A stretch of DNA of 64,000 bases from Pseudobutyrivibrio sp. MD2005 (GCF_000621865.1 NZ_JHXE01000012.1:155017-219016); one strand, 5' to 3'. Counted from the stretch's first letter, positions 16,296 through 25,495 are shown. Program-made: numbers and translations. Notes: a model not told the origin generated them from the letters alone.

Positions 16296-16406
16296 TTCAC
16301 CACCTCTACCTTCGCAGACTTCTTGCGAGACAAACAGAGCAAACTCCCGCAAAAATCTGGCTTCGCCTGATACGCCTTTGCATAAATGCAACGCTTAGTC
16401 AAATAC

Positions 16407-16412
16407 GATTAT
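16407..16412 (-). promoter_or_regulatory. Candidate -10 box of the macrodomain gene, abutting the array
   Basis: Minus-strand TATAAT lies about 110 bp upstream of the macrodomain ATG. Array site 1 (16416-16423) falls within its -35 to -10 spacer, and no good -35 hexamer is visible. If real, the promoter would depend on, or be blocked by, a protein bound to the array. Confidence 0.45.
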
Positions 16413-16415
16413 ATT

Positions 16416-16766
16416 TTACTTGTAAAATTGACTTTAGTAATGAATAACAAGTAGAGATTTCTTATCAAAATGTAAAGCTACTTGTAATTCGGATAATTAT
16501 ATTTAATTACAAGTAGTTTTTAATCACCAGGTTTTAGGAACTACTTGTATTTATAAAAATATGCCACTATCACAAGTAGCCAGCATTGCAATGTTACCAA
16601 ATCCTACTTGTGATAAGCATAATACAAATAGTCGCAAGTAGTGGATAATATGAACAATTATAATACTACTTGTGATATAAAGAAAAATAACGTTCACAAG
16701 TAGGATTAAAAGAAAAAGTATTGAAAGCTACTTGTATAACACAATTTTTTTATTTCACACAAGTAA
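16416..16766. repeat. Twelve-site phased array of alternating 8-bp motifs
   Basis: Twelve copies of YTACTTGT or its complement lie at 16416, 16447, 16478, 16509, 16541, 16572, 16604, 16634, 16666, 16696, 16728 and 16759. Odd copies read YTACTTGT and even copies read ACAAGTAR (GCAAGTAG at 16634). Start-to-start steps are 30-32 bp; the intervening 22-24 bp are all different and AT-rich. Pairs form six dyads whose centres are 62-63 bp apart, close to six helical turns. There is no coding sequence here. The array fills nearly the whole gap between the nicotinamidase-like gene end and the macrodomain gene. Confidence 0.93.
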
Positions 16767-16855
16767 ATTAATAACAATCGTTAGTATATTAGCGCAAAAT
16801 TGTTTGAATCATTGTGAGCCACTCATGAAATAAGCCCACCAAAACCTTTATATGC

Positions 16856-17401
16856 CTATCGCCAGTCCTCTAAGCCTTCATTGAGTATGTGAATGTGGCA
16901 TGCTTTCATAGCCTCTATTGCTGTATCGTGGCTTTGAGGGGTAACACCTGCACATCCCTTGGCATCAACAAATATTCTAACATTTGGTAATACAGATTTA
17001 ATTAGTAGAGCATTTGATATTACGCAAATATCAGTACATACTCCTACGATTTCAACAGATTCTACATCGCCTTCTTTACCCTCAAAAAATTGGGCTAGCT
17101 CTTTTGAGCCGAATGTGTTTTTATTGAATATATTTTTCTTATCAACATAAGGCGCTAATTCTGAAGTGATTTCCCACCCTTGGGTATTTTCAATACAATG
17201 TGGTACAGGTAGATTTGCACCTTCCTCTGTAGACATATAGTTTTCCTGATGCGTATCCCTTGTAAAAATAATATGAGTATCGGAATCTACATGATCCAGT
17301 TTATCTTTGATGTACTTGATAACTTGAACACCCTCATCATTTTTTAGTGCCCCCGTCAAAAAATCATTTTGCATATCGATTACTACTAAATACTTATCCA
17401 T
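16856..17401 (-). CDS. Cysteine hydrolase of the nicotinamidase/isochorismatase family
   Basis: This 181-residue hydrolase has the family triad: Asp9 in VVIDMQNDF, Lys94 in FNKNTFGS, and Cys126 in GVCTDICVISNALL. These are the acid, lysine and nucleophile of nicotinamidases (nicotinamide to nicotinate, NAD salvage). The metal-site pattern after Asp9 is only partly convincing, so another amide or isochorismate-like substrate is possible. Its 3' end faces the phased array and the macrodomain gene, both on the same strand. Confidence 0.85.
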   Translation of the reverse strand: MDKYLVVIDMQNDFLTGALKNDEGVQVIKYIKDKLDHVDSDTHIIFTRDTHQENYMSTEEGANLPVPHCIENTQGWEITSELAPYVDKKNIFNKNTFGSKELAQFFEGKEGDVESVEIVGVCTDICVISNALLIKSVLPNVRIFVDAKGCAGVTPQSHDTAIEAMKACHIHILNEGLEDWR

Positions 17402-17480
17402 ATCGGTCCCCCTTTGTCTTTTATAATCATCTTATATGATTAATTAAACAGATAGCAAGTCATAATTCAAGGTTGCCCGT

Positions 17481-17505
17481 AAAAAAGGGCGCCCTGCTGG
17501 CGCCC
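17481..17505 (-). terminator. Terminator of the lipoprotein gene
   Basis: A 7-bp all-GC stem (GGGCGCC/GGCGCCC) with a 5-nt loop is followed on the minus strand by TTTTTT, just after the lipoprotein stop codon. Confidence 0.92.
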
Positions 17506-17511
17506 ATTCTA

Positions 17512-18426
17512 TTATTCTTCATAATCTAAGAATTCTATTGAATCTATTATTTCTGCTAACGTATCGCTTACGAGATAGTTCTGTTCCTCGTCCTCTCCCA
17601 TGTGTTCAGTAAACTCAAATACAAGAGCTCCATCCATATAATCTCTTGCAACAGCTGTCATATATAATCCAGAACCATCTGTACTTGGAGCGGACTGTAC
17701 CCAATAGCTTTTAACATCTTCTGTTCCAGGGAATGTACCTTCAGAATATGTTACTGCATCGCCGTATGGCTCTCCAAGTGTTTTGATTATACCTTCGGCA
17801 TTGTCATCAACAGTATATGTAACTGTAATCATATTTGTTCCTGCAGATTCGCCAGTAAACACAAATGTGGTGATTGGGCCGCCTTCATTTACCTGAATTA
17901 ATTCAGGATTGTAATGTACGCTCCAACCGTTTGCATCCGTATATACGAAGTGCTCACCATTAGCTTCATTTACATAATTTACTGCGCTAAATGTATCTAC
18001 ATCCACACCTTCAACAGGTTCAAAAACAAGCTCTATACCATCATCAAATGAGCCCTTAACTATTCCATTCTCACAAGAAATAACCTTAAACTCTTCATCA
18101 ATTGGATCAATACTTCCTATATGAAATGTAACGCTATCTTCTTTTTGCTCGCACTCAAAATAATTTGCTGTATTTGCAACTCCATCTTCGATACTTCCCG
18201 AGCCATCTCCAAAGAATACATAAAAATATGTCTTTTCTGGATTTTCAGCCTCTGCAGCATAATTTACATAAACACCCTTTGTAAATATTTCCTCTGCTGC
18301 TTCAGTCCCTTTATCCACATTTTTTGACTCTTCTTTAGCATCAGCTCCACAGCCTACAACCGAAGTAGCCGAAAGCATTGCAATTGAAAGTATAGCAACC
18401 ATCTTTTTTACATTAGCACAAAACAT
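17512..18426 (-). CDS. Exported lipoprotein of unknown function
   Basis: This 304-residue protein starts at the ATG at 18426, 8 nt after GGAGG; an earlier ATG five codons upstream lacks a site. A basic hydrophobic signal peptide ends SATSVVGC, a lipobox, then a charged linker follows. The mature part is acidic and beta-rich (YFYVFFGDGSGSIEDG, WSVHYNPELIQVNEGGPITTFVFTGESAG). The second half looks like a surface-exposed beta domain seen in Firmicute lipoproteins, but I cannot assign a family. It stands alone between two terminators. Confidence 0.8.
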   Translation of the reverse strand: MFCANVKKMVAILSIAMLSATSVVGCGADAKEESKNVDKGTEAAEEIFTKGVYVNYAAEAENPEKTYFYVFFGDGSGSIEDGVANTANYFECEQKEDSVTFHIGSIDPIDEEFKVISCENGIVKGSFDDGIELVFEPVEGVDVDTFSAVNYVNEANGEHFVYTDANGWSVHYNPELIQVNEGGPITTFVFTGESAGTNMITVTYTVDDNAEGIIKTLGEPYGDAVTYSEGTFPGTEDVKSYWVQSAPSTDGSGLYMTAVARDYMDGALVFEFTEHMGEDEEQNYLVSDTLAEIIDSIEFLDYEE

Positions 18427-18506
18427 GTTTATTCCCTCCAACTAGATTCATTGTTTTCGTTTACATGGGAATATTATCACAAGTTTTGTCACATTAATGT
18501 CACACC

Positions 18507-18941
18507 CTAGTGCATATGGCAAGACTCAACCTCTGGATCAGGGAAATCCTTTGGATCATATTCGATGCCATTCTTGTCATAGTAATTCTTTACAGCAGAC
18601 TTTATTGCCTCCTCTGCTAACACAGAACAATGAAGCTTGTGTGTTGGCAGACCGTCAAGCGCTTCCGTAACTGCTTTATTTGTAAGCTGAAGTGCCTCAT
18701 CAAGTGGTTTGCCCTTAATAAGTTCTGTAGCCATTGAACTAGATGCAATAGCGCTGCCGCAGCCAAATGTTTCAAACTTTACGTCATCAATAACCTTGTC
18801 ATCATTAATCTTTAAATATATCTTCATGATGTCGCCACAGACAGGATTTCCAACTTCCCCAACACCATCTGCATCCTCTATCACTCCTACATTTCTAGGA
18901 TTTCTGAAATGATCCATAACCTTTTCACTATATAATGCCAT
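18507..18941 (-). CDS. iscU: Iron-sulfur cluster scaffold protein IscU/NifU
   Basis: This 144-residue scaffold assembles [2Fe-2S]/[4Fe-4S] clusters with sulfur from IscS. The three ligand cysteines are present: Cys35 (GNPVCGD), Cys61 (FGCGSAIASSSM) and Cys105 (LHCSVLAEEAI), and the segment near 100 contains HKLHC. A short C-terminal extension (about 15 residues, ending SCHMH) adds another Cys and two His. It is 31 nt downstream of iscS on the same strand. Confidence 0.95.
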   Translation of the reverse strand: MALYSEKVMDHFRNPRNVGVIEDADGVGEVGNPVCGDIMKIYLKINDDKVIDDVKFETFGCGSAIASSSMATELIKGKPLDEALQLTNKAVTEALDGLPTHKLHCSVLAEEAIKSAVKNYYDKNGIEYDPKDFPDPEVESCHMH

Positions 18942-18972
18942 TTTTTATTCCTCCAATTACTTTTATGTTTTA

Positions 18973-20178
18973 TTAAGCTACAGAATGCTCTGCAAAAATA
19001 TGTGGTCGTTTTCCACTTACTAAATCACCCCAGAATGGTGAGAATCCTCTTAAGTATTCAACAACCTCTGAAACCGATTTGATGATATAGTCAACCTGTT
19101 CCTCTGTAGCATCTTCGCCAAGAGAAATACGAAGTGACCCATGAGCAACCTCATGCGGTCTTCCGATAGCAAGAAGCACATGGCTTGGATCAAGTGAGCC
19201 TGATGTACATGCTGAACCAGATGAAACTGCAACGCCCTTATCATCTAACAAAAGAAGCAATGACTCGCCTTCGATACCCTCAAAACAGAAGTTTACATTT
19301 GACTTTACTCTCTGATTTCTATCCCCGTTTAACTCTGAATAAGGTATCTTTGAAAGTCCCTCAATTAATCTATCCTGAAGCTTCTCGAACTTGGCATTGT
19401 TCTCATCAATATGTGCAACTGCATCTTCAAGTGCAACAGTCATTCCTACAATACCAGCAAGATTTTCTGTGCCTGCTCTCTTGCCTCGTTCCTGGGCTCC
19501 ACCGTTAATAACATTTGTAAGAACTATTCCGCCTCTTGCATAAAGAACACCTACACCTTTAGGTCCATGGAATTTGTGAGCTGAAATTGAAAGCATATCA
19601 ATATTCTGCTCCTTAACATCAATGTGAAGATGACTCACAGCCTGAACAGCATCTGTATGAAAAATTACACCGGCCTCTTTACATACGGCACCAATTTCAG
19701 CGATAGGCTGAATTGTACCAATTTCGTTATTGGCATACATGATAGTAACTAAGGCTGTATCCTCGCGGATTGCGTTTTTTACTTCCTCAGCTGTAACTAC
19801 ACCATTAGTGTGCACATCGAGAAGTGTTACCTCAAAGCCTTCCTTTTCAAGTGCTTGTAGTGTGTGAAGAACTGCATGATGCTCAAACTTAGTTGAAATG
19901 ATATGCTTCTTTCCCTTTTTCTCGCCAATTCTTGCCGCCGAAATAATGGCCTGGTTATCCGCCTCACTTCCACCTGATGTAAAGTAGATTTCTCTAGGAG
20001 CTGCCCCGAGAATCTTTGCTACTCTTTCTCTTGCCTCCTCAAGAACCTCCTTAGCCTTCTGTCCTACTGAATACAAACTAGATGGATTTCCATAAACCTC
20101 CGTAAAATATGGTAGCATAGCTTCTACAACCTTAGGACTTACGGCTGTAGTTGCTGCGTTATCTGCATATACAAACAT
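18973..20178 (-). CDS. iscS: Cysteine desulfurase IscS/NifS
   Basis: This 401-residue PLP enzyme converts cysteine to alanine and delivers sulfane sulfur to IscU. The PLP lysine is Lys202 ([10 protein letters not shown]) and the persulfide cysteine is Cys324 ([17 protein letters not shown]). Early motifs YADNAATT and TSGGSEADN are intact. The IscS-type active loop (SACTSGS) fits a group I enzyme. It likely shares a transcript with iscU from the promoter at 20236-20264. In this chromosome it links the sulfate/cysteine route to cluster assembly. Confidence 0.96.
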   Translation of the reverse strand: MFVYADNAATTAVSPKVVEAMLPYFTEVYGNPSSLYSVGQKAKEVLEEARERVAKILGAAPREIYFTSGGSEADNQAIISAARIGEKKGKKHIISTKFEHHAVLHTLQALEKEGFEVTLLDVHTNGVVTAEEVKNAIREDTALVTIMYANNEIGTIQPIAEIGAVCKEAGVIFHTDAVQAVSHLHIDVKEQNIDMLSISAHKFHGPKGVGVLYARGGIVLTNVINGGAQERGKRAGTENLAGIVGMTVALEDAVAHIDENNAKFEKLQDRLIEGLSKIPYSELNGDRNQRVKSNVNFCFEGIEGESLLLLLDDKGVAVSSGSACTSGSLDPSHVLLAIGRPHEVAHGSLRISLGEDATEEQVDYIIKSVSEVVEYLRGFSPFWGDLVSGKRPHIFAEHSVA

Positions 20179-20235
20179 TATTAGTTCCTTCCTTTCACAT
20201 ATTTGCTAATCACCTATCAATTAGCTATGTAAAAG

Positions 20236-20264
20236 AAAATATCACCTATAACCTACTTAGTCAA
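20236..20264 (-). promoter_or_regulatory. iscSU promoter embedded in a palindrome
   Basis: Minus-strand TTGACT (20259-20264) and TATTTT (20236-20241) are 17 bp apart. The -35 box lies in the loop and the spacer forms one arm of the 16-bp inverted repeat at 20240-20280. The same DNA therefore can act as putP terminator, as iscSU promoter, and perhaps as an operator. Confidence 0.6.
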
Positions 20265-20280
20265 TAGGTTATAGGTGATA
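20240..20280 (-). terminator. Terminator of putP, overlapping the iscSU promoter
   Basis: A perfect 16-bp stem (TATCACCTATAACCTA and its complement) with a 9-nt loop is followed on the minus strand by TTTTCTTTT. It lies about 30 nt after the putP stop. Its T-tract is the -10 region of the next promoter. Confidence 0.75.
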
Positions 20281-20311
20281 AATTGTCTTGTTGATATATA
20301 TTATCAATATG

Positions 20312-21823
20312 TTAAATTGATTCGAACTCTTCTACAATTTCCTTTTCAGGAGCTGGTGTAATTAAGCTTACGATTACACATAAAAGCATAGCTACAATAA
20401 ATGCAGGAAGCAGCTCATAGATTCCAAAAATACCGCCCATTGGCTTAATCAAAAACTTCCATACGAAAATCATAATTCCGCCGCCAAGCATACCTGCGAT
20501 TGCACCGTATCTGTTTGCTCTCTTCCATGTAAGTGCAAGTATCATAATTGGACCAAATGCAGCACCAAAACCGGCCCATGCAAATGATACAATACCAAAT
20601 ACTGAACTGTTAGGATCTCTAGCTATAAACACTCCAATTCCTGCAATAATAACAAGCACTATTCTAGCCATTACCATCTGCATGTGTTCTGAAAGCTCGA
20701 TTCCAAAAGTCTCATGTAAGATATTTTCAGAAACTGATGATGAAGCAGCAAGCATCTGTGAATCACATGTAGACATTGTACATGCAAGAATTCCGGCTAA
20801 GATAACACCTGCTAAAAGTGATGCTGCAAAACCATGCTCTGCTAAAGTCTGGGCGATGATAACGATTGCACGCTCTGAATCTTCAAGCTCTGCAAGGGCA
20901 CCAACGTGAACCATTGTACGTGTCATAACACCGATAAAAATTGCAACGCCCATTGCTATAAATACCCATACAGTAGAAATACGACGGCTCAATTTTATTT
21001 TCTCTGGATCTTCAATAGCCATAAATCTCAAAAGAATATGTGGCATACCAAAATATCCTAAGCCCCATGCCATGGTAGAAATGATAGTAACAATTCCACC
21101 ATAAGAAACCCTAGATGCATTAGTAAAATCGTGAGTAGCAAGCAAGCTGATATATCCGTCTAAAGATGTAGCGAAGTTATTAACCACATCTATTCCACCT
21201 ACGCTAGATAAGCCAAAGCATACTACTGCAATAAGTGCAACTGTCATAATAATCGACTGAACAAAATCAGTAACTGACGCAGCTGTAAATCCACCTGTTG
21301 CTGTATATCCAATGATAACTGCTGCAGAAACAATCATGGCGATTGTGTAATCTAATCCAAACAATGATGAAAATAGCTTTCCACATGCAGCAAAACCTGA
21401 ACCAACATATGGGATAAAGAATACAACTATTATTGCTGATGAAATCAATAATAATGTGTGACTCTTATCTCTAAATCGATGTTCGAAGAAATCTGGAATA
21501 GTAACCGAATCATTCTTCTCAGAGTATTTACGAAGCTTTTTCGCTACCAATAACCAGTTGAGGTATGTACCAATTCCAAGACCTAACGCAGTCCAGAACA
21601 CATCACAAATACCACTTGCATAAGCTATACCAGGCAATCCCATGAGAAGCCATGATGACATATCTGATGCTTCAGCACTCATGGCTGTAACAAAAGGCCC
21701 TAGCTTTCTTCCTCCTAAATAATAATCTCCAACCGTGTGGTTGTCTTTTGCAAAAGTAGCACCCATGATCAACAATGCTGCCAAATAAACTACTATCGCA
21801 ATTACGATACCAAGTGTTGCCAT
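20312..21823 (-). CDS. putP: Sodium/proline symporter PutP
   Basis: This 503-residue secondary transporter of the sodium:solute symporter family has about 13 hydrophobic segments. The family motif region MSAEASDMSSWLLMGLPGIAYASG (about 48-71) carries the SDMSSWLLMGLPG core of PutP, which forms part of the sodium/proline site. Later blocks GLGYFGMPHILLRFMAI and FGIVSFAWAGFGAAFGP are also typical. It imports proline with sodium. A terminator separates it from iscSU, and it follows the amino-acid ABC operon by 21 nt, so it may be transcribed with it. Confidence 0.93.
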   Translation of the reverse strand: MATLGIVIAIVVYLAALLIMGATFAKDNHTVGDYYLGGRKLGPFVTAMSAEASDMSSWLLMGLPGIAYASGICDVFWTALGLGIGTYLNWLLVAKKLRKYSEKNDSVTIPDFFEHRFRDKSHTLLLISSAIIVVFFIPYVGSGFAACGKLFSSLFGLDYTIAMIVSAAVIIGYTATGGFTAASVTDFVQSIIMTVALIAVVCFGLSSVGGIDVVNNFATSLDGYISLLATHDFTNASRVSYGGIVTIISTMAWGLGYFGMPHILLRFMAIEDPEKIKLSRRISTVWVFIAMGVAIFIGVMTRTMVHVGALAELEDSERAIVIIAQTLAEHGFAASLLAGVILAGILACTMSTCDSQMLAASSSVSENILHETFGIELSEHMQMVMARIVLVIIAGIGVFIARDPNSSVFGIVSFAWAGFGAAFGPIMILALTWKRANRYGAIAGMLGGGIMIFVWKFLIKPMGGIFGIYELLPAFIVAMLLCVIVSLITPAPEKEIVEEFESI

Positions 21824-21844
21824 ATTAATCTCTCTTTCTAATTT

Positions 21845-22600
21845 CTATTTTAGGTAATTTGCAAGAAACTGTTTTGTTCTTTCATTTGACGGGTTATCAA
21901 TAACCTGCTCAGGAGTTCCCTGCTCTGCAATTACACCACCATCCATAAATATTATCTCATCTGATACTTCTCTGGCAAATCCAATTTCATGAGTAACAAT
22001 AATCATGGTTGTATGCTGACTTGCAAGTTCCTTTATAACCTTTAAAACTTCTCCTGTAAGCTCAGGATCAAGGGCTGATGTAGGCTCGTCAAAGCATAAT
22101 ATATCCGGGCTAAGCGCCAAAGCTCTTGCTATAGCAACTCTTTGCTGCTGTCCACCAGAAAGCTGATGAGGGTAATTATCCATCTTTTCTGACAACCCCA
22201 TTTTTGTAAGCAGTTCTTTTCCTCTTTCAATTATCTCATTGACCTCTTCTTTTGATTTGGCCTCGAGCTTAGGTGCAAGTATTACATTTTCTAAAGCAGT
22301 ATACTGCGGGAAAAGATTAAACTGCTGAAATACCATTCCAAAATGATGACGATTCTTTCTAATTTGAACATCAGTCAATTTAGCATTGTCTGCAAAGAAA
22401 AGTAAATCTTCATTTACTGATATTGTGCCATCATCTGGCACCTCCAAAAAATTCAGACAACGGAGAAGTGTTGTCTTTCCTGAACCAGAACTTCCTAAAA
22501 TAGAAAGAGTCTGTCCCTTCTCCATGCTAAATGAAATGCCCTTTAGTATTTCATCATCATCAAATTTTTTCTTTAATCCGTTAACTTCTAAAATTGCCAT
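21845..22600 (-). CDS. Polar amino-acid ABC transporter ATPase
   Basis: This 251-residue ATPase has Walker [11 protein letters not shown] (about 35-44), the amino-acid-class Q-loop [22 protein letters not shown], signature [16 protein letters not shown] and Walker [21 protein letters not shown]. This class (GlnQ/HisP type) serves polar amino acids. It completes the substrate-binding protein/permease/ATPase set. A cystine substrate is possible given the sulfur genes nearby, but nothing in the sequence proves it. Confidence 0.92.
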   Translation of the reverse strand: MAILEVNGLKKKFDDDEILKGISFSMEKGQTLSILGSSGSGKTTLLRCLNFLEVPDDGTISVNEDLLFFADNAKLTDVQIRKNRHHFGMVFQQFNLFPQYTALENVILAPKLEAKSKEEVNEIIERGKELLTKMGLSEKMDNYPHQLSGGQQQRVAIARALALSPDILCFDEPTSALDPELTGEVLKVIKELASQHTTMIIVTHEIGFAREVSDEIIFMDGGVIAEQGTPEQVIDNPSNERTKQFLANYLK

Positions 22601-22621
22601 ATTCTTCTCACTTATTATTTG

Positions 22622-23278
22622 TTATTTGAAATAGCTGAGTCTCTTTTCTATATAACCAAATAGCAGTGTCAATAATCCGCTAAAGACTAGATAGAATACT
22701 CCAGTGTAAAACAGAGGCCAGATTATACCTGCACTCTTGATGAAACGTTCGCCCTCCCAAATAATTTCATAAAACGCAATAACTCTGGCAAGGGATGTAT
22801 CCTTTACCAGGGTGATAACTTCGTTTGAAATTGGCGGAACGATTTTCTTTATTACCTGAAACAATACAATTTTAAAAAATGTCTGTCGCTTAGTGAGGCC
22901 TAAGACTGCAGCTGCTTCGTACTGTCCTTTTGGAATAGACTGAATACCACCTCTAAAAATTTCACTGAAATAGCAGGCATAGTTGATTACAAAAGCTACA
23001 AGAGCTGCTGTGAATCGGCCGCTATCTCCAGAGCCCCAGAGGTTGACTCCAAGAAAAACTCCTGGTCCATAGAAAATAATAAGAAGTTGTAGCATCAGAG
23101 GTGTTCCTCTGATAATCCATATAATAAACCTGATTGGTAAACGAACTATACTACTTTTGTTCATGGAACCAAAGCTTATTATAAGTCCTAATGGTAATGA
23201 AAATAATAGTGTTAATGAAAATAATTTGAGGGTTCCGAAGAACCCCTCTAATAGTGATATTGTTACGTTTGTAAACAT
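22622..23278 (-). CDS. Polar amino-acid ABC transporter permease
   Basis: This 218-residue HisM-family permease has about five hydrophobic segments and the family motifs WIIRGTPLMLQLLIIFYG, FVINYACYFSEIFRGGIQSIPKGQYEAAAVLGLTKRQTF and PPISNEVITLVKDTSLARVI. The RGTPLMLQL and EIFRGGIQSIPKGQ blocks are diagnostic. It follows the binding-protein gene by 23 nt and precedes the ATPase by 21 nt. Confidence 0.93.
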   Translation of the reverse strand: MFTNVTISLLEGFFGTLKLFSLTLLFSLPLGLIISFGSMNKSSIVRLPIRFIIWIIRGTPLMLQLLIIFYGPGVFLGVNLWGSGDSGRFTAALVAFVINYACYFSEIFRGGIQSIPKGQYEAAAVLGLTKRQTFFKIVLFQVIKKIVPPISNEVITLVKDTSLARVIAFYEIIWEGERFIKSAGIIWPLFYTGVFYLVFSGLLTLLFGYIEKRLSYFK

Positions 23279-23301
23279 ATTGCGTCCTTAGTTAATTATT
23301 T

Positions 23302-24123
23302 TTATTGAGCAACGATTGCTTCTTGTACTCCGTATGTAGTGGCAATCTTTTCCATTGTGCCATCGTCATACATTGTTTTAAATTGATCATTGATGAATGC
23401 AGCTAAGTCTGAACCCTGACGGCAGCCTACACCGTATTCCTCTGTAGTAAGCTCTACTGTATGTGTAAGATTATCATAGCTAGTACCTTCTCCAACCATA
23501 GCACCTGCCATTAAAAGATCGATTATGCACGCATCTGATGTTCCTGCAGAAACTTCCATTACTGCGTCAGACTGTGACTTAACAGCAACATAATCAAATC
23601 CATTTTCTTCTGCAGCTGCTTCACCAGCAGAACCTGATTCAACAGCAAAGCTAAGATCAGCTGCTGTGTCAACACTTGTTACATCTGCGGCTTTATCCTT
23701 ATTAACTACAACAACCTGTGCATTATTAAGGTAAGGAACTGTGCACTCCATTGAATTCTCAACTTCAGGAGTAAGAGTCATACCATTCCATACAACATCA
23801 ATCGACTTATTCTGAAGCTCGAGGATTTTGTTATCCCAATCGATTTCTACGAATTCAACATCTACTCCAAGTGCTTCTGCTACTTCTCTTGCAAGATCTG
23901 CATCATAGCCAATCCACTCTCCATTGTCATCCTTGTAATCCATTGGAGCGAAATCTGTGATACCAACGATTAATGTGCCCTTGTCCTTGATATATTCAAC
24001 ATCGCTTTCTGCTGTATCAGCACCATTTGCTGCATCTTTATTGTCTGTAGCTGAAGAACCACAAGCTACCATTGAAAGTCCCATCATTAATGCTAGTGTA
24101 CTTGCTAAAAACTTTTTCCTCAT
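23302..24123 (-). CDS. Polar amino-acid ABC transporter substrate-binding lipoprotein
   Basis: This 273-residue protein has a signal peptide ending MGLSMVACGSS (lipobox). The mature protein is a bacterial solute-binding family 3 protein: GTLIVGITDFAPMDYKDDNG, YDADLAREVAEALGVDVEFVEIDWDNKI, IDVVWNGMTLTPEVENSM and VESGSAGEAAAEENG. The ligand is a polar amino acid of unknown identity. Two direct and two inverted repeats occur just upstream (24163-24211), a likely control region. Confidence 0.9.
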   Translation of the reverse strand: MRKKFLASTLALMMGLSMVACGSSATDNKDAANGADTAESDVEYIKDKGTLIVGITDFAPMDYKDDNGEWIGYDADLAREVAEALGVDVEFVEIDWDNKILELQNKSIDVVWNGMTLTPEVENSMECTVPYLNNAQVVVVNKDKAADVTSVDTAADLSFAVESGSAGEAAAEENGFDYVAVKSQSDAVMEVSAGTSDACIIDLLMAGAMVGEGTSYDNLTHTVELTTEEYGVGCRQGSDLAAFINDQFKTMYDDGTMEKIATTYGVQEAIVAQ

Positions 24124-24162
24124 TATATAATCTCCTCAATCCATTTATTCACTTTATTGTGA

Positions 24163-24211
24163 TAAAGCATTAAATTAGTGTACTTATACACTTTAGCATA
24201 CTAAAGCATTA
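24163..24211. promoter_or_regulatory. Repeat cluster upstream of the amino-acid ABC operon
   Basis: TAAAGCATTA occurs twice as a direct repeat (24163-24172, 24202-24211). Between them lie two dyads, AGTGTA-CTTA-TACACT (24177-24192) and CTTTAG-CATA-CTAAAG (24191-24206). The cluster sits 40-90 bp before the binding-protein start and overlaps the 3' end of the MocR-type gene. Confidence 0.55.
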
Positions 24212-25495
24212 TTGTAAACTACAATTTAATTTTTCTACTGCTGGAATTATATTTTCTTTTTGAATCTTGCTACAGGATATTAAAATAGTTGCTGTATTTT
24301 CACCGTATTCCATAATATTTAACTTAACTTTACTTTTCTCAAGCCTTTCTTTAATGCCAGCGCCCTGAAGTTTTATTCCCATCTCCATTCCACTATCACC
24401 CATAAAGATGTCCGCGTTGTCACCAAAGTTTTTCTGCATTATCTTATACATCATTTTTCGCTTGCCTTCATAAAAACGTTTCATCTTTTTAATGTGCCTG
24501 TTTAGATGTCCGTCCCTCAAAAACTGTGCCAAGGCAATTTGTTCTGCCAAAGATGCAGTCTGATTATAATAATCCCTAATCTCGTTATACATCTCCTTAG
24601 TTCCTTTTGGCAAAATCAAAAAACTGATTCTGACACTAGGCAAAAGAATTCTTGAAAATGAACCTAAAAAAGCTGTGTTTTCACCACCAGTCATTGCATA
24701 TAAACTGGGCGTTGGTTTGCTTGAAAAAACAAACTCATTTTGATAATCATCCTCTATGATTAGATGGTTGTTTTTCAAGGCATGCTCTATCAGCTCATGA
24801 CGCCTTTTCATGGTCATGACCTCTCCCCATTTAGTCATGTATGATGGTGTCACATATATAACATGGCTTTCCTTATCACGATAATTTACATTAAAGCCTG
24901 CGTTCTTAAATGTCATTGCGCCATCGGCAAAGCTTTTTGTAGGAAAAGATATACTTTTCTCTCCAGGGATTAAGGAAATCAGTATTGGCAATAGATTCTG
25001 AAATCCTGCACCAATTACAATCTCTTCTGGGCTGCAGATTATATTTCTATTCTTTCTAACATAGGACGCAATCTCTTGCCTTAAATCATCTTCTCCCTGA
25101 TTTTTGGCATACGCAAGCAATCTATCTTCCTGTCTCAAAGAGGATTTCATATATCTTCTCCACAAATCAAGGCAAGATACTTCCTTATCCTCTCCAATAG
25201 TCGACAAATCATATTGATAGCTTTGATTTTCCTTATTTATTGTATTGAAATTATCTTCATATTGCTCACCCTTGGAAAATCTCGAAACAGTTTCTGAGAC
25301 AAAATATCCAATTTTTTCAACTGAGTAGATATAACCATCTGCCGCCAGTTGCAAATATGCTGTTTCTATTGAAGTTTTACTAACCCCCAATGTCTTTTCT
25401 GATTCCCTGATTGATGGCATTCTATCCCCTGGCTTTAGGCTTGCATTAAGAATCTGATTTACGTAAAAACTATATACCTTTTCGTATACTTTCAT
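24209..25495 (-). CDS. MocR-type (GntR/aminotransferase) regulator with altered PLP site
   Basis: This 428-residue regulator fuses an N-terminal GntR winged helix (KPGDRMPSIRESEKTLGVSKTSIETAYLQL) to an aminotransferase fold. The Asp-Tyr pair that contacts PLP is present (IIEDDYQNEF). The motif that normally carries the PLP lysine, GTFSKxLxPxxR, reads GSFSRILLPSVR, with Arg282 at the lysine position, so Schiff-base formation is not expected. It is divergent from an ECF S-component gene, the usual arrangement of PdxR-like vitamin B6 regulators. Confidence 0.85.
   Translation of the reverse strand: MKVYEKVYSFYVNQILNASLKPGDRMPSIRESEKTLGVSKTSIETAYLQLAADGYIYSVEKIGYFVSETVSRFSKGEQYEDNFNTINKENQSYQYDLSTIGEDKEVSCLDLWRRYMKSSLRQEDRLLAYAKNQGEDDLRQEIASYVRKNRNIICSPEEIVIGAGFQNLLPILISLIPGEKSISFPTKSFADGAMTFKNAGFNVNYRDKESHVIYVTPSYMTKWGEVMTMKRRHELIEHALKNNHLIIEDDYQNEFVFSSKPTPSLYAMTGGENTAFLGSFSRILLPSVRISFLILPKGTKEMYNEIRDYYNQTASLAEQIALAQFLRDGHLNRHIKKMKRFYEGKRKMMYKIMQKNFGDNADIFMGDSGMEMGIKLQGAGIKERLEKSKVKLNIMEYGENTATILISCSKIQKENIIPAVEKLNCSLQ

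Noticed and set aside
16416..16766. Phased array read as CRISPR
   Set aside because: Repeats are only 8 bp and alternate in orientation; true repeats are 23 bp or longer, one orientation, and no cas genes are near.
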